NCBI GenBank assembly: GCA_905479135.1
Contig: CAJQLJ010000097.1
Span: forward strand, 1-56,290
Source of the DNA: an uncultured Campylobacterales bacterium
GTDB taxonomy: Bacteria; Campylobacterota; Campylobacteria; Campylobacterales; Arcobacteraceae
Reading direction: 5' to 3'
Length of the DNA stretch: 56,290 nt
A model generated the notes under the pieces. That model ran no database searches. It worked only from the letters and a program-made list of their open reading frames with translations, and was not told where the DNA came from. Both the position numbers and the translations under genes were made by a program. How positions within the stretch are numbered: position 1 is the first letter of the stretch; every line of letters begins with the position of its first letter. Shown here in pieces: positions 19,011-27,530 of the stretch.

Positions 19011-19454
19011 CTATTTATCCACTACCATAGCTTTTAATTCAGCTTGAGCAACGATTTTATCATCAACATAGGCTTTTCCATCAAGTACAATTATGTTACC
19101 TTTTAGTTTTAAAATCTCGATTTTATAATCCAATTTATCACCTGGTTTAACAGGAGTTCTAAATTTAGCTTTATCTATACTCATAAAATATATGACTTTA
19201 TTTTTAAGCTCTTCATTCGTTAAATCATTGCTTTTTAGAGCTAGTATTCCACCTGCTTGTGCCATACCTTCTAAAATAAGTACACCTGGATAAATAGGGT
19301 GACCAGGGAAATGTCCCATGAAAGCTGGTTCACTAATTGATATATTTTTGTAACCTAAGATACTTTCACCTTTTGTCATATCAGTGATTCTATCAACTAA
19401 TAAAAAAGGGTATCTATGAGGTAGTATTTCTTGAATTTCATTTATGTCTAACAT
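19011..19454 (-). CDS. fabZ: 3-hydroxyacyl-ACP dehydratase FabZ
   Basis: Hot-dog fold dehydratase of fatty-acid elongation. Motifs: [13 protein letters not shown] and the active-site helix [21 protein letters not shown] containing the catalytic His and Glu. I start at ATG 19454 (147 aa) rather than TTG 19460 in the track, because AGGA lies 7 bases upstream of the ATG. The gene is followed by lpxA, with which it competes for 3-hydroxyacyl-ACP, and preceded by lpxB after a 49-base gap. Confidence 0.95.
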   Translation of the reverse strand: MLDINEIQEILPHRYPFLLVDRITDMTKGESILGYKNISISEPAFMGHFPGHPIYPGVLILEGMAQAGGILALKSNDLTNEELKNKVIYFMSIDKAKFRTPVKPGDKLDYKIEILKLKGNIIVLDGKAYVDDKIVAQAELKAMVVDK

Positions 19455-19503
19455 TAACAATCCTAAGTATTTTTATAGTGATATTATTTTATCTAAATGA
19501 TTA

Positions 19504-20547
19504 TTAGTTTTGAATTATACCTGCTACATTTTGGGAACTTCCGCTTTTCAAGTATTCTCTCAAGATTTGAGATTTTTCAAAAAATAATTTTTTATCCATT
19601 GTATTATAATCACTCAACAAGTTTTCAACTGTTACTTCTTCTTGAAGAAATTCTTTGTGAATCTGATTTTTACCCATTTTTTCGAAAAAAATATTTGCAA
19701 GTCCAACAAAATTAAGTTTTACAAACCTTGAACCAATAAAATAATCAATTTTTTTAGCAATATATGAAAGAGTAAAAGGTGTTCCAATTAGTGCAGCTTC
19801 TAAAGTAGCAGTTCCTGAACATATGAAAGCGTACTCTGAATCTTGAAGAGTTTTATGTGCTTGTATCGATATTGTAAAATCAGAAATATCACCATAGTTT
19901 TTTTCAATATACTTTTTATCAAATTTTGCTGGAATTATTAAAATATGTTCTTTATTTGGAATCTTTTTTGCAAGTTCTCTAAAAATTGGCATATGGTTTT
20001 TAATTTCTGTTTTTCTACTTCCTGGCATAAATGCAATTTTTTTGCTTGAAGTTAAGTTTTTTTTAAATGCTGAGATTTCATCTAAGAGAGGATGACCAAC
20101 ATAAATAATTTTTTCTTTGTTATTATATATTTCTTTTTCAAAGGGAATTATTGAGCATAATTTTGTACAATATTTTTCAAGTTTTTTTACACGTTTTGGC
20201 TTCCAAGCCCAAGCTTGTGGTAAAATATAATAGATAATATCTTTTTTAGGATAAGTTGCTTTTAATTTTTTTGCAAGTGGAAGATTAAACCCTGATGAAT
20301 CCATTAATAAAACTTTATCACAATCTTTTGCTGCAAGTACTAATTCATCTCGAAGTTTAAAGAAAAATCTCAATTTTTTTAAAGCATCAACAATACCCAT
20401 AATTGCTAGAGTAGTTAAGTCATAAAGAGGTTTTCCTAATTCTTTATCAAAAACACCTACGAATTCTATATCATCTGATAAGTGTTTTTTTAATTCTTTT
20501 AAATGAATATTTGAGGATGTTTCCATAGCACTTACTAGAAGTTTCAT
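19504..20547 (-). CDS. lpxB: Lipid-A-disaccharide synthase LpxB
   Basis: GT-B glycosyltransferase (family GT19) joining UDP-2,3-diacyl-GlcN and lipid X at the inner membrane. Visible motifs are the N-terminal SAMETSSNIHLKEL, YYILPQAWAWKPKRVK, the YVGHPLLDE loop, MPGSRKTEI, and the donor-site CSGTATLEAALIGTPF. 347 residues is slightly short versus E. coli (382) but normal for Campylobacterota. Its ATG overlaps the queH stop (ATGA). With fabZ and lpxA downstream this operon carries three consecutive lipid A steps, though lpxD and lpxC are elsewhere. Confidence 0.95.
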   Translation of the reverse strand: MKLLVSAMETSSNIHLKELKKHLSDDIEFVGVFDKELGKPLYDLTTLAIMGIVDALKKLRFFFKLRDELVLAAKDCDKVLLMDSSGFNLPLAKKLKATYPKKDIIYYILPQAWAWKPKRVKKLEKYCTKLCSIIPFEKEIYNNKEKIIYVGHPLLDEISAFKKNLTSSKKIAFMPGSRKTEIKNHMPIFRELAKKIPNKEHILIIPAKFDKKYIEKNYGDISDFTISIQAHKTLQDSEYAFICSGTATLEAALIGTPFTLSYIAKKIDYFIGSRFVKLNFVGLANIFFEKMGKNQIHKEFLQEEVTVENLLSDYNTMDKKLFFEKSQILREYLKSGSSQNVAGIIQN

Positions 20548-21617
20548 ATTATTTCTTCTCTTACATCATCATATGTTTGAGCATCTAGCTCTATTTCATA
20601 TTTTGCATCAATAACTTCATCCAAAACCATAATCGCACTTAGATTAAAAGCACTTTTTATTATTTGATTTCTTACCTTTAATTCTTCTTCAAAAATTGGA
20701 GGTGAATACATAAGTTCTTTTACATTTGAATATTTTGTATTTGCAAGATTATTAAATTTTTCTATATTTATGATTTTTAATTCATCTCTATTTAAATAAT
20801 TTATTCCATTTTTTTCATATTCTATTCTACCATTTGTTTTGTTTCTATTTATTTGTGAGTAGGGTAAAATATATGATGGTACAACTTGTTTAGCTACCTT
20901 AACTTTTGCTGAAAATAGTCTGTAGTTTAAGAATCTATGTTTTACTATTTTGTATTTTTGACCACTAGTTTCTAGCTCATTTCTTTTTTTATAAAGTTCA
21001 AGTCTTTCTTCAATTGATTCAGGTAAAATTTGATTTGAAATAGGATTAAACATTTCATCCATAATTTTATCTTGCGCTTCTCTTTGTGCGGATAAACCAA
21101 ATAAACAACCACAATAGTTTTGTCTATATAAAGAGTTTTCTTTTACTTTTTTTCCTTGAATCTCTGCACCATTTCCCGCTTTATAATCTTTATAAATAAA
21201 CTCAATACCATGGAGTTTCTCTAGATTATGACCTATGATATCTAGCTTTTCTTGAGATTTTTTAGGAGAAATTAAAAGAGTTGTGGTAAATTTATCATGA
21301 CCTAATTCTTTGGCTTTAGCAACTGTATTATCAAGTCTATCATCATAACAAACTGTACATCTATCTCCTTTTTCAGGAAGATGCTCCATTCCTTTGACTT
21401 TTTTAAGCCATTCTTCTAGATTATATGGCCCCTCTATAAGTTCAATACCTAGCTTTTGACATGAGTACTCTACATCTAAATACCTAAGCCTATATTCACT
21501 ATATGGATGTATATTAGGATCATAGAAAAATCCCACCAATGTTTCTTCTGGATAATCTTCTTGGACTCTTTCTAAAAAGTAGTGACTATCAACGGCACAG
21601 CAAATATGAACTAACAA
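20544..21617 (-). CDS. queH: Epoxyqueuosine reductase QueH
   Basis: Last step of queuosine synthesis: reduces epoxyqueuosine in tRNA; the non-cobalamin alternative to QueG. The family (DUF208) hallmarks are MLVHICCAVDSH (CC pair near residue 6), FYDPNIHPYSEY, EGDRCTVCY-like GDRCTVCYDDRL, and YRQNYCGC. These Cys residues bind the [4Fe-4S] and adjacent metal. At 357 residues it has an extra ~150-residue C-terminal region (from about KIMDEMFNP) beyond the catalytic core, predicted soluble, of unknown role. The start is TTG 21617 after AAAGGT. First gene of the lpxB-fabZ-lpxA-clpX-mreBC operon. Confidence 0.92.
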   Translation of the reverse strand: MLVHICCAVDSHYFLERVQEDYPEETLVGFFYDPNIHPYSEYRLRYLDVEYSCQKLGIELIEGPYNLEEWLKKVKGMEHLPEKGDRCTVCYDDRLDNTVAKAKELGHDKFTTTLLISPKKSQEKLDIIGHNLEKLHGIEFIYKDYKAGNGAEIQGKKVKENSLYRQNYCGCLFGLSAQREAQDKIMDEMFNPISNQILPESIEERLELYKKRNELETSGQKYKIVKHRFLNYRLFSAKVKVAKQVVPSYILPYSQINRNKTNGRIEYEKNGINYLNRDELKIINIEKFNNLANTKYSNVKELMYSPPIFEEELKVRNQIIKSAFNLSAIMVLDEVIDAKYEIELDAQTYDDVREEII

Positions 21618-21648
21618 AAAATGACCTTTAATTTTATAATTTATATAT

Positions 21649-21654
21649 ATTATA
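21649..21654 (-). promoter_or_regulatory. Predicted -10 element of queH operon
   Basis: TATAAT on the minus strand about 32 bases upstream of the queH TTG start, in the 66-base divergent gap shared with the lipoprotein gene. Confidence 0.45.
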
Positions 21655-21683
21655 GTAAAATATTTTAAAACAAAGGATTATAG

Positions 21684-22076
21684 ATCAAAAATAATATATT
21701 TTTTTTATTAACTTTTACTTCAATCCTCTTATTTTCTGGCTGTACAACAAAACAAATACTTCAAAGTTCAAGTGCTAGCATATTAATTAAAACTCCAAAA
21801 ATGAAGTTTTATGATAAAGGTTTTATAAATAAGTATGATAAATATACTCAAGTTCAGATATTTTCAGCTGGAACTATAGTTTTAGATATGAAAATATATG
21901 AAAACAAAATTTGTAAAAGTACCTTTAAGTGTCAGGACTTAAAGACATTTAATAAAGAGAATTTAAATGAATCTTATAACGAGGCATTTTTGAAAAACTT
22001 ATTTGATAAAAATCAAAAAGAAGTTATACATAAAGATAAACAGAATAATATTCTGATTAAGATTAGAAGAGACTAA
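21684..22076 (+). CDS. Putative lipoprotein with apparent ATC start codon
   Basis: The ORF track begins at ATG 21801, but the frame is open back to an in-frame TAG at 21681-21683 and encodes a textbook lipoprotein signal: a short basic start (x-KNN), a hydrophobic core (IFFLLTFTSILLF) and lipobox FSGC. No ATG, GTG or TTG exists in that stretch. AAAGGA (21672-21677) sits 6 bases before ATC 21684, the position where a start codon should be. Begun there the protein has 130 residues; the mature part (~110 residues) is Lys/Asn-rich and I recognise no domain. Probably exported and anchored to the outer or inner membrane. Either ATC initiates at low rate or the start codon has been lost by mutation (or sequencing error). 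Confidence 0.72.
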   Translation: MKNNIFFLLTFTSILLFSGCTTKQILQSSSASILIKTPKMKFYDKGFINKYDKYTQVQIFSAGTIVLDMKIYENKICKSTFKCQDLKTFNKENLNESYNEAFLKNLFDKNQKEVIHKDKQNNILIKIRRD

Positions 22077-22086
22077 TTTCTCTTCT
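22065..22086 (+). terminator. Hairpin after the lipoprotein gene
   Basis: AGAAGAGA and TCTCTTCT (8 bp, 6-base loop) straddle the stop codon of the lipoprotein gene, followed by TTTG. Possible terminator, also placed to serve the convergent dehydrogenase gene. Confidence 0.5.
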
Positions 22087-22102
22087 TTGTAAGAGTTATA
22101 AA

Positions 22103-23302
22103 TTAAAGTTTTTTCAATTTTTTATAACCAGCTTTTATTATTTTTAATAAAGGTTTTCTATATGAAGAAAATACATATTTTTTAATTTCATAAGCAATTC
22201 TTCCTTCTACATTAACTAAATCATAAAGATTTCCAGCTGCATATTTACCACCAAGGGCTATTAAAACACCTTCTAGTTTTGGATTACAAGCAAGTAATTT
22301 TTTCTTGCCTATATGTCTTAAAATATTTTTACCAGCACATGTCCCACTGATTCTAGCAATTGTAACATTTGGGGGCATTATCTCGCCTTTTTTATTTTTA
22401 ATCTCAGCCATATCACCAACAGCAAAAATGTTTTCATGTCCATCTGCTTGTAAAAATTCATTTACGTAAATTTGACCTCTTCCATTTTTTTCTACATCTA
22501 AATCTGATGTGATTGTCGAAGCCTCAACTCCTCCTGTAAATATAATAAATGAATGATAAATTTTAGTACCATTTGATAATTCTAAATGATCTGCGTTACA
22601 CTTTTGTAGTTTTGTATTTGTAATTACATTAATTCCTAATGATTTTAATCTTTTGTGAGACATACTAATAAGCTTAGGACTCAATCCTGGAAGAATCGTA
22701 TCTGAACTACTTACAAGTGAAATTTTTAAGTTATCGCATGAAAAATTACCACGTTTAAAAAACATTTTAGAGTTGTATGCCATTTCTGCAGCAATTTCAA
22801 CACCAGATAATCCAGCTCCAACAACTACAATATGAGTGTCATCACATTGTTTTGCTTCATCACTAATTTTATTAAAAAGTTGATTCTCAAAACTTTGTTT
22901 AAAGAACATCGCCCAGTGAAGTTTTTTAATATCGTGAGCATTATTTAGTCCTGGAATTTGTGGAGGGAAGAAGGTTCTTGTTCCTGCAGCCATCACTAAA
23001 TAATCATAAGAAACAATTTCTTTCTCTTCTGTATATATTTTCTTTGTTTCTTTGTCAATTCTTCGTACCTTTAGATTTTTATACTCAACATAATCATGCT
23101 TTATTCCCATGCACAAAGTAGTTAAATCAATAGTTACATCTGCAATATTAGATTTATTCGCGATTAAGTCATAAACTTCGGGCTGTAAGTTATGAAATGT
23201 ATGTTTATCTATTAGGGTTATTTGTATGTTTTTATTTTTTGCTAATTCTTGTAGTGCATATATTCCAGAGTATCCACCACCAATTATTACAACTTTTTCC
23301 AT
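22103..23302 (-). CDS. NAD(P)/FAD-dependent oxidoreductase, type II NADH dehydrogenase-like
   Basis: Two-dinucleotide-binding-domain flavoprotein. The FAD motif VVIIGGGYSGIYALQEL is at the N-terminus, the NAD(P)H motif HIVVVGAGLSGVEIAAEM about residue 158, and FAVGDMAEI marks the second FAD contact near residue 292. The C-terminal 25 residues (KKYVFSSYRKPLLKIIKAGYKKLKKL, abridged) form a basic amphipathic tail of the kind that anchors NDH-2 to the inner membrane. 399 residues fits NDH-2. It would pass electrons from NADH to menaquinone without pumping protons, which matters because the complex I here lacks a NADH module. A sulfide:quinone reductase is less likely, since its conserved Cys pattern is not apparent. 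Confidence 0.82.
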   Translation of the reverse strand: MEKVVIIGGGYSGIYALQELAKNKNIQITLIDKHTFHNLQPEVYDLIANKSNIADVTIDLTTLCMGIKHDYVEYKNLKVRRIDKETKKIYTEEKEIVSYDYLVMAAGTRTFFPPQIPGLNNAHDIKKLHWAMFFKQSFENQLFNKISDEAKQCDDTHIVVVGAGLSGVEIAAEMAYNSKMFFKRGNFSCDNLKISLVSSSDTILPGLSPKLISMSHKRLKSLGINVITNTKLQKCNADHLELSNGTKIYHSFIIFTGGVEASTITSDLDVEKNGRGQIYVNEFLQADGHENIFAVGDMAEIKNKKGEIMPPNVTIARISGTCAGKNILRHIGKKKLLACNPKLEGVLIALGGKYAAGNLYDLVNVEGRIAYEIKKYVFSSYRKPLLKIIKAGYKKLKKL

Positions 23303-23432
23303 AAATGCGCTTCCTTTTTATATTTTTATTCTATCAATAATATTCTATATGGCAATAATATTAGCATCCATTTTTTATAAAATCATTAACACTTAGTAAT
23401 TATGTAACAGAAAATGAGATAAAATAACAACT

Positions 23433-23441
23433 TGTTATAAT
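23433..23441 (+). promoter_or_regulatory. Predicted extended -10 promoter of nfo
   Basis: TGTTATAAT, a perfect extended -10 (TGn + TATAAT), about 95 bases before the nfo ATG. The leader would include a small TTAGTAT/ATACTAA hairpin. Confidence 0.45.
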
Positions 23442-23534
23442 AATAATACTAAAAATTTATAGTTAGTATTGAACTATTTTTATACTAAGAAGAATAACTG
23501 TAATATAAGAAAAATCAAAATAATAGGAAATACT

Positions 23535-24386
23535 ATGAAATATGTTGGCGCACATGTAAGTGCAAGTGGTGGAGTTTTTAATGCACCAATAAATGCAAAA
23601 GCAATAGGGGCAAAGGCATTTGCCTTATTCGTAAAAAATCAAAGACAGTGGAAAGCAAAAGACTTGGAAACAAAAGTTATTGATAAGTGGTTTGAGGAAT
23701 TAGAAATATCGGGAGTTCAAACAAAGCATATTCTCCCTCATGATTCATACTTAATTAACTTAGGGCATCCTGTATTAGAAAATAGAGAAAAATCTCTTGA
23801 TGGTTTTATTCATGAATTAAAAAGATGTGAAATTTTAAAACTTGATAGACTTAATTTTCATCCAGGTTCTCATCTTAGAAAAATTACAGAGGATGAATGT
23901 TTGAATAACATTTCTGAATCTTTAAATAGAGCAATAGATGCCACATCAAATACAGATATAAAGTTAGTAATTGAAAATACAGCAGGACAAGGCTCTAATT
24001 TAGGCTATAAGTTTGAACACCTAGCACATATAATTGATAAAATAGAAGATAAAAGTAGAATTGGTGTGTGTATTGATACTTGTCATATGTTTACGGCTGG
24101 TTATGATATTCGAACAAAAGAAGCTTATGATAAAACATGGCAAGAATTTGACTCTATTGTAGGACGTAAATACTTAATGGGAATGCATATAAATGATTCT
24201 AAGCCAGATTTAGGTTCAAGAGTTGATAGACACGATTCTTTAGGACATGGAAAAATTGGCTGGGATACTTTTAAATTTATAATGAATGATGATAGAATGG
24301 ATGATATTCCACTTGTTTTAGAAACAATTAATGAAGATATTTGGGCTGATGAAATTCAAGCTTTATATGATTTAGTAGAGAAATAA
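23535..24386 (+). CDS. nfo: Endonuclease IV (AP endonuclease)
   Basis: Zn-dependent apurinic/apyrimidinic endonuclease of base excision repair, TIM-barrel fold. The family pattern is complete: [12 protein letters not shown] at the start, [59 protein letters not shown] (abridged) and LVLETIN, which carry the three-zinc ligands. The ORF track begins 22 codons upstream; I start at ATG 23535 because AGGAA lies 6 bases before it and the N-terminus then matches the family (283 aa). It is a single gene closed by a 15-bp palindrome. Confidence 0.96.
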   Translation: MKYVGAHVSASGGVFNAPINAKAIGAKAFALFVKNQRQWKAKDLETKVIDKWFEELEISGVQTKHILPHDSYLINLGHPVLENREKSLDGFIHELKRCEILKLDRLNFHPGSHLRKITEDECLNNISESLNRAIDATSNTDIKLVIENTAGQGSNLGYKFEHLAHIIDKIEDKSRIGVCIDTCHMFTAGYDIRTKEAYDKTWQEFDSIVGRKYLMGMHINDSKPDLGSRVDRHDSLGHGKIGWDTFKFIMNDDRMDDIPLVLETINEDIWADEIQALYDLVEK

Positions 24387-24393
24387 TTTTAAA

Positions 24394-24426
24394 GATATAT
24401 ACAAACTTAAAAAGTTTGTATATATC
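24394..24426. terminator. 15-bp perfect palindrome between convergent nfo and Sel1-like gene
   Basis: GATATATACAAACTT and its exact complement, loop AAA, start 8 bases after the nfo stop and end 6 bases before the stop of the minus-strand gene. Position and symmetry suggest a bidirectional terminator, although neither side has a strong U tract. Confidence 0.62.
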
Positions 24427-24431
24427 AAAGT

Positions 24432-25061
24432 TTATAAGCCATAAATTTTTTTCATCAAGCTATTACTTTTATCTTCATATTGTTTAAACCAAAAATTTGC
24501 TTTAATTAGATTCTTTTTTATAATAACTCCTTCTTTATAACTTTTTGACAACTTATATTGAGCTTTCTTTACATTATTATTAGCTGCAAAAGTTAAAAGT
24601 TTTATTGCTTCAATATAATCTTTTTTATTAAGATAATAAAATGAAAGCTTATAAGCAGCAATACCATCAACATTATCAACATCTTTTAAAAGTTTAAGTG
24701 CTTTTTCTTGATTTTTAGATGTACCATTACCTTTATTGTAAAGGTCTGATAAAAGTGCATTTGCATAGAAGTTACCTCTTTGTTTCGCAAAAGAGTACTT
24801 TTGATAAGCTTCTATATAGTCTCCCTTTGAATATGCAATCACGCCTAAACGTAACATAGCAATAGAGTTTTTATATGAAATTAAATCATAACAATCTGAT
24901 TCAAAACCTTTATTTTCATTCTTACATTCATTTGCTTGAGAAATTTCATTTGGGATGGTTTTTAATGCTGCTTCATAATTACTACACCCACTAATTAAAA
25001 TAGAACTAAAAATTGTAATCACAAGAAGTTTAGTACTGTATTTAAGATTAGTTTTTGTCAT
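24432..25061 (-). CDS. Sel1-like repeat lipoprotein
   Basis: A 209-residue exported protein: Lys-containing N-terminus, hydrophobic core and lipobox ILISGC (cleavage before Cys ~26), so a lipid-anchored envelope protein. The mature part has alternating TPR/Sel1-type helices: GDYIEAYQKYSFAKQRG, ANALLSDLYNKGNG...KALKLL, KDYIEAIKLLTFAANN and AQYKLSKSYKEGV.....ANFWF, i.e. about four repeats of ~36 residues. Such proteins usually scaffold protein-protein contacts; the partner here is unknown. Two extra Cys (~46 and ~57) flank the first repeat and could form a disulfide, a pattern seen in Helicobacter Hcp proteins. It is monocistronic, AAAAGGTAAAAG preceding the ATG. Confidence 0.8.
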   Translation of the reverse strand: MTKTNLKYSTKLLVITIFSSILISGCSNYEAALKTIPNEISQANECKNENKGFESDCYDLISYKNSIAMLRLGVIAYSKGDYIEAYQKYSFAKQRGNFYANALLSDLYNKGNGTSKNQEKALKLLKDVDNVDGIAAYKLSFYYLNKKDYIEAIKLLTFAANNNVKKAQYKLSKSYKEGVIIKKNLIKANFWFKQYEDKSNSLMKKIYGL

Positions 25062-25213
25062 CTTTTACCTTTTATTTTTTACTGATTTATAATTATAAAA
25101 AGTATTTTACCTTTTTTTATAAAACTTTACTCTACAAATTAAAAATTACAGATAAATTGTTCATAAATTGTTAAGAGGTTTTAATGTATGATTTAATATA
25201 CACAGGGGATTAA

Positions 25214-25567
25214 ATGATTTTTATAGGATTTTTTGTATTTATAGCATTTATTGTTATTGCTTTAAATATGTATGATAGTAGTAACTTAGAAAAAATAGAA
25301 AAATATATTTTAAAAGAGAATTGTACTAAATATATTTATACTAAAGGTTCATATAAAGCATTATGTGAAAACAGACTAATTGAAATATCAAATAGCTTTG
25401 CTGTAAATATTGAAAAAAATAAAATAGAATATAAATACACAGATATTAAAAAAATTAATAAAGATAATAAAAATATAATAATAAATAATAAAAATAAAAT
25501 ATCTTTTACAAATATAGAAGATATGGATAAGTTTTATTTAGAACTAGAAAAAAAATTAAAAAAATAG
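25214..25567 (+). CDS. Small membrane-anchored protein, possible PH-like domain
   Basis: A 117-residue protein with one N-terminal membrane segment (IFIGFFVFIAFIVIALNMY, residues 2-20) and a Lys/Ile/Asn-rich cytosolic part. Residues ~55-115 (NSFAVNIEKNKIEYKYTDI, then IIINNKNKISFTNIEDMDKFYLEL) read as a series of beta strands ending in one helix, the pattern of bacterial PH-like domains ('i.y.dI..i......I.f......e.f...L'). This is a by-eye inference. AGGGGA lies 5 bases before the ATG. The AAA+ ATPase begins 14 bases downstream, so the pair is probably one operon and the small protein may recruit the ATPase to the membrane. Confidence 0.65.
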   Translation: MIFIGFFVFIAFIVIALNMYDSSNLEKIEKYILKENCTKYIYTKGSYKALCENRLIEISNSFAVNIEKNKIEYKYTDIKKINKDNKNIIINNKNKISFTNIEDMDKFYLELEKKLKK

Positions 25568-25581
25568 GATTAAGATAGAGA

Positions 25582-27315
25582 ATGAAAGAATTAATCGATT
25601 TTATAAAATCAAAAAAAGTAGAAGATACAAATTTTTATGCACAATTAAAGTGTACAAAAGAAGAAGCAACTTTATTGCAATTTATTACAAAAGAATATAC
25701 TCAAGGAAGAGATTCTTTAGTTGTTATTGATGTTTTAACAAGATTTTATGATGTAGAAAAATTTGAACATCTAGAAAAACTAAACTTAATAAAATCATTA
25801 TTAGAGTTTGGATGGTTAGTTCAAATATCATTTGATCAAATTAAACTAAATGAGATATCAAAACTAGAGTTGTTAAACTCAAGTATTTCTTTATCAAGCT
25901 CATATCTTAAGTTATTAGAAAATGGTTCAAGTGATTTTGTTTTACCTGCGATTAAAAATTATTCAGATCATCTAGAATACTTACAAGATCAGTTTTTTAA
26001 GATTGATTTAGCTCAACAGCTTAATGTTGTGAAAAAGAATTTTGCTATAAATTCTCCTAGTTCAAATAGATTAAAATCAAAATTAGTTTTACTAGAAAAT
26101 AGAATAAAAGAAAGAATTAAAGTTACAAATAATTCAATAATGCTAGAAGATTTTTTTAAAGACAATGATTTAAAAGAACAAGAACAAACACTTTTCCTAG
26201 CACTTTTAAAAGAAGAATATTCAGGAGGTGATGGTTCAAATAGAGATATGAATGCTTTAATTGAATTGATTTCAAGTGATGATTATGAAAAAATTAAATA
26301 TAGATCTTTATTGGAAGAAAGTTCTACTCTTGTATCTAATTCTTTGGTTGATTATGATGAGGTTTTAACATCTTTTGGTGGAATTAATAGAAACTTTTAT
26401 ATTCCAGATGAAGTCTTATATAAAATTTCTCATCCTACTAAGAAAAAAACTCGTGGTCCAAAAATTAAGCTTGATTCAATAATTAAAGAACAAGATACCT
26501 TTGAACTTATAAATACATCAAAAACTCTTGAAGATGTTGTATTAAATGATAAAACTAGAGAAACTCTAGGGGCATTATTAAAGCAAGTTGATAAAAATGT
26601 AATAAATAGATTAAGGCAATGGGGAATTAAAGATAAGAGAAAAGGAATTGAAGCTAAAATAATTTTTTATGGTGTTGCTGGTACAGGGAAAACATTAACA
26701 GCTTTAGCAATGGCTAAATCTTTGAAAAAAGATGTACTAAGTTTTGATTGTTCAAAAATTTTATCTATGTATGTAGGCGAGAGTGAAAAAAATGTTAGAA
26801 GTATTTTTGATAAGTATTATGAGTTAAGAGAGCAAACAAAATCAGAACCAGTATTGTTACTAAATGAAGCAGATCAATTTTTAAGTGGAAGAAGTACTGG
26901 TTCAGGAAGTGGTAGTGATAAGATGCATAATCAAATGCAAAATATCTTTTTAGAACAAATAGAAAAGTTTGATGGTATTTTAATAGCTACAACGAATTTA
27001 CTTGAAAATCTTGATAAAGCATTTTCTAGAAGATTTAATTATAAAATTGAATTTATCAAACCAAATAAAGAGCAAAGAATTGAACTTTGGGAAAAACTAC
27101 TTCCCTCAAACCTTCCTTTATCTAAGGACTTTGATATAAATGAGTTAGTAAAATATGATTTAACAGGTGGACAAATAGAATTAGTTATTAAAAATACTGC
27201 TTATAAGATTGCAGTTAGTTCTGAACCTATATTTAATGTAAAAGATTTTGAAGAACAAATTACAAAAGAACAAAAAGGTCAGTTTGATAGTGAAAACAAA
27301 GTAGGATTTTTCTAG
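25582..27315 (+). CDS. AAA+ ATPase with long N-terminal region
   Basis: 577 residues. The classical AAA module is at ~355-560: Walker A GVAGTGKT (364-371), MYVGESEKNVRSIFD (pore/box region), Walker B LLLNEAD (425-431) where Asn replaces the usual first acidic Asp, sensor 1 IATTN (468-472) and Arg fingers FSRRF (~481-485). NEAD variants occur in several bacterial AAA families. The N-terminal ~300 residues are not a known domain to me but contain two related segments (about 25-80 and 198-255; see findings). A Campylobacter AAA protein of similar length, sometimes likened to CDC48, may be its homologue. Substrate is unknown: protein remodelling is inferred from the fold. Co-transcribed with the small membrane protein upstream. 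Confidence 0.82.
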   Translation: MKELIDFIKSKKVEDTNFYAQLKCTKEEATLLQFITKEYTQGRDSLVVIDVLTRFYDVEKFEHLEKLNLIKSLLEFGWLVQISFDQIKLNEISKLELLNSSISLSSSYLKLLENGSSDFVLPAIKNYSDHLEYLQDQFFKIDLAQQLNVVKKNFAINSPSSNRLKSKLVLLENRIKERIKVTNNSIMLEDFFKDNDLKEQEQTLFLALLKEEYSGGDGSNRDMNALIELISSDDYEKIKYRSLLEESSTLVSNSLVDYDEVLTSFGGINRNFYIPDEVLYKISHPTKKKTRGPKIKLDSIIKEQDTFELINTSKTLEDVVLNDKTRETLGALLKQVDKNVINRLRQWGIKDKRKGIEAKIIFYGVAGTGKTLTALAMAKSLKKDVLSFDCSKILSMYVGESEKNVRSIFDKYYELREQTKSEPVLLLNEADQFLSGRSTGSGSGSDKMHNQMQNIFLEQIEKFDGILIATTNLLENLDKAFSRRFNYKIEFIKPNKEQRIELWEKLLPSNLPLSKDFDINELVKYDLTGGQIELVIKNTAYKIAVSSEPIFNVKDFEEQITKEQKGQFDSENKVGFF

Positions 27316-27475
27316 TAATAAACCTAGATTATTTATTTAAAACAATTATAATAGAATGTTTCTTTTTGTGTCATATTAATAGTATCCTAAGAAAACACTT
27401 AAAAAATAAGCTTACTTTTAAAAGGTTAGATTATTATTTGCATAAATAATTATAAGTGGCTATTTATAAGTAATT

Positions 27476-27484
27476 TGATAAAAT
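27476..27484 (+). promoter_or_regulatory. Predicted extended -10 promoter of the nuo operon
   Basis: TGATAAAAT (TGn + TAAAAT) 46 bases before nuoA. The 215-base gap upstream (27316-27530) holds no gene; it also contains ATTATTT-GCAT-AAATAAT at 27433-27450, an inverted repeat in a plausible operator position. Confidence 0.45.
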
Positions 27485-27530
27485 CTTAGCTATTACAATG
27501 AAAACTTTTAACATTTAAAGGAAATATGAT

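Noticed and set aside
21801-22076. 91-residue ORF starting at ATG 21801 as a cytosolic protein
   Set aside because: The same frame encodes an SD-preceded lipoprotein signal peptide upstream; using the internal ATG leaves that signal unexplained.
27316-27530. Hidden gene in the 215-base gap before nuoA
   Set aside because: No open frame with a ribosome binding site or RNA-like structure; it looks like a promoter region.
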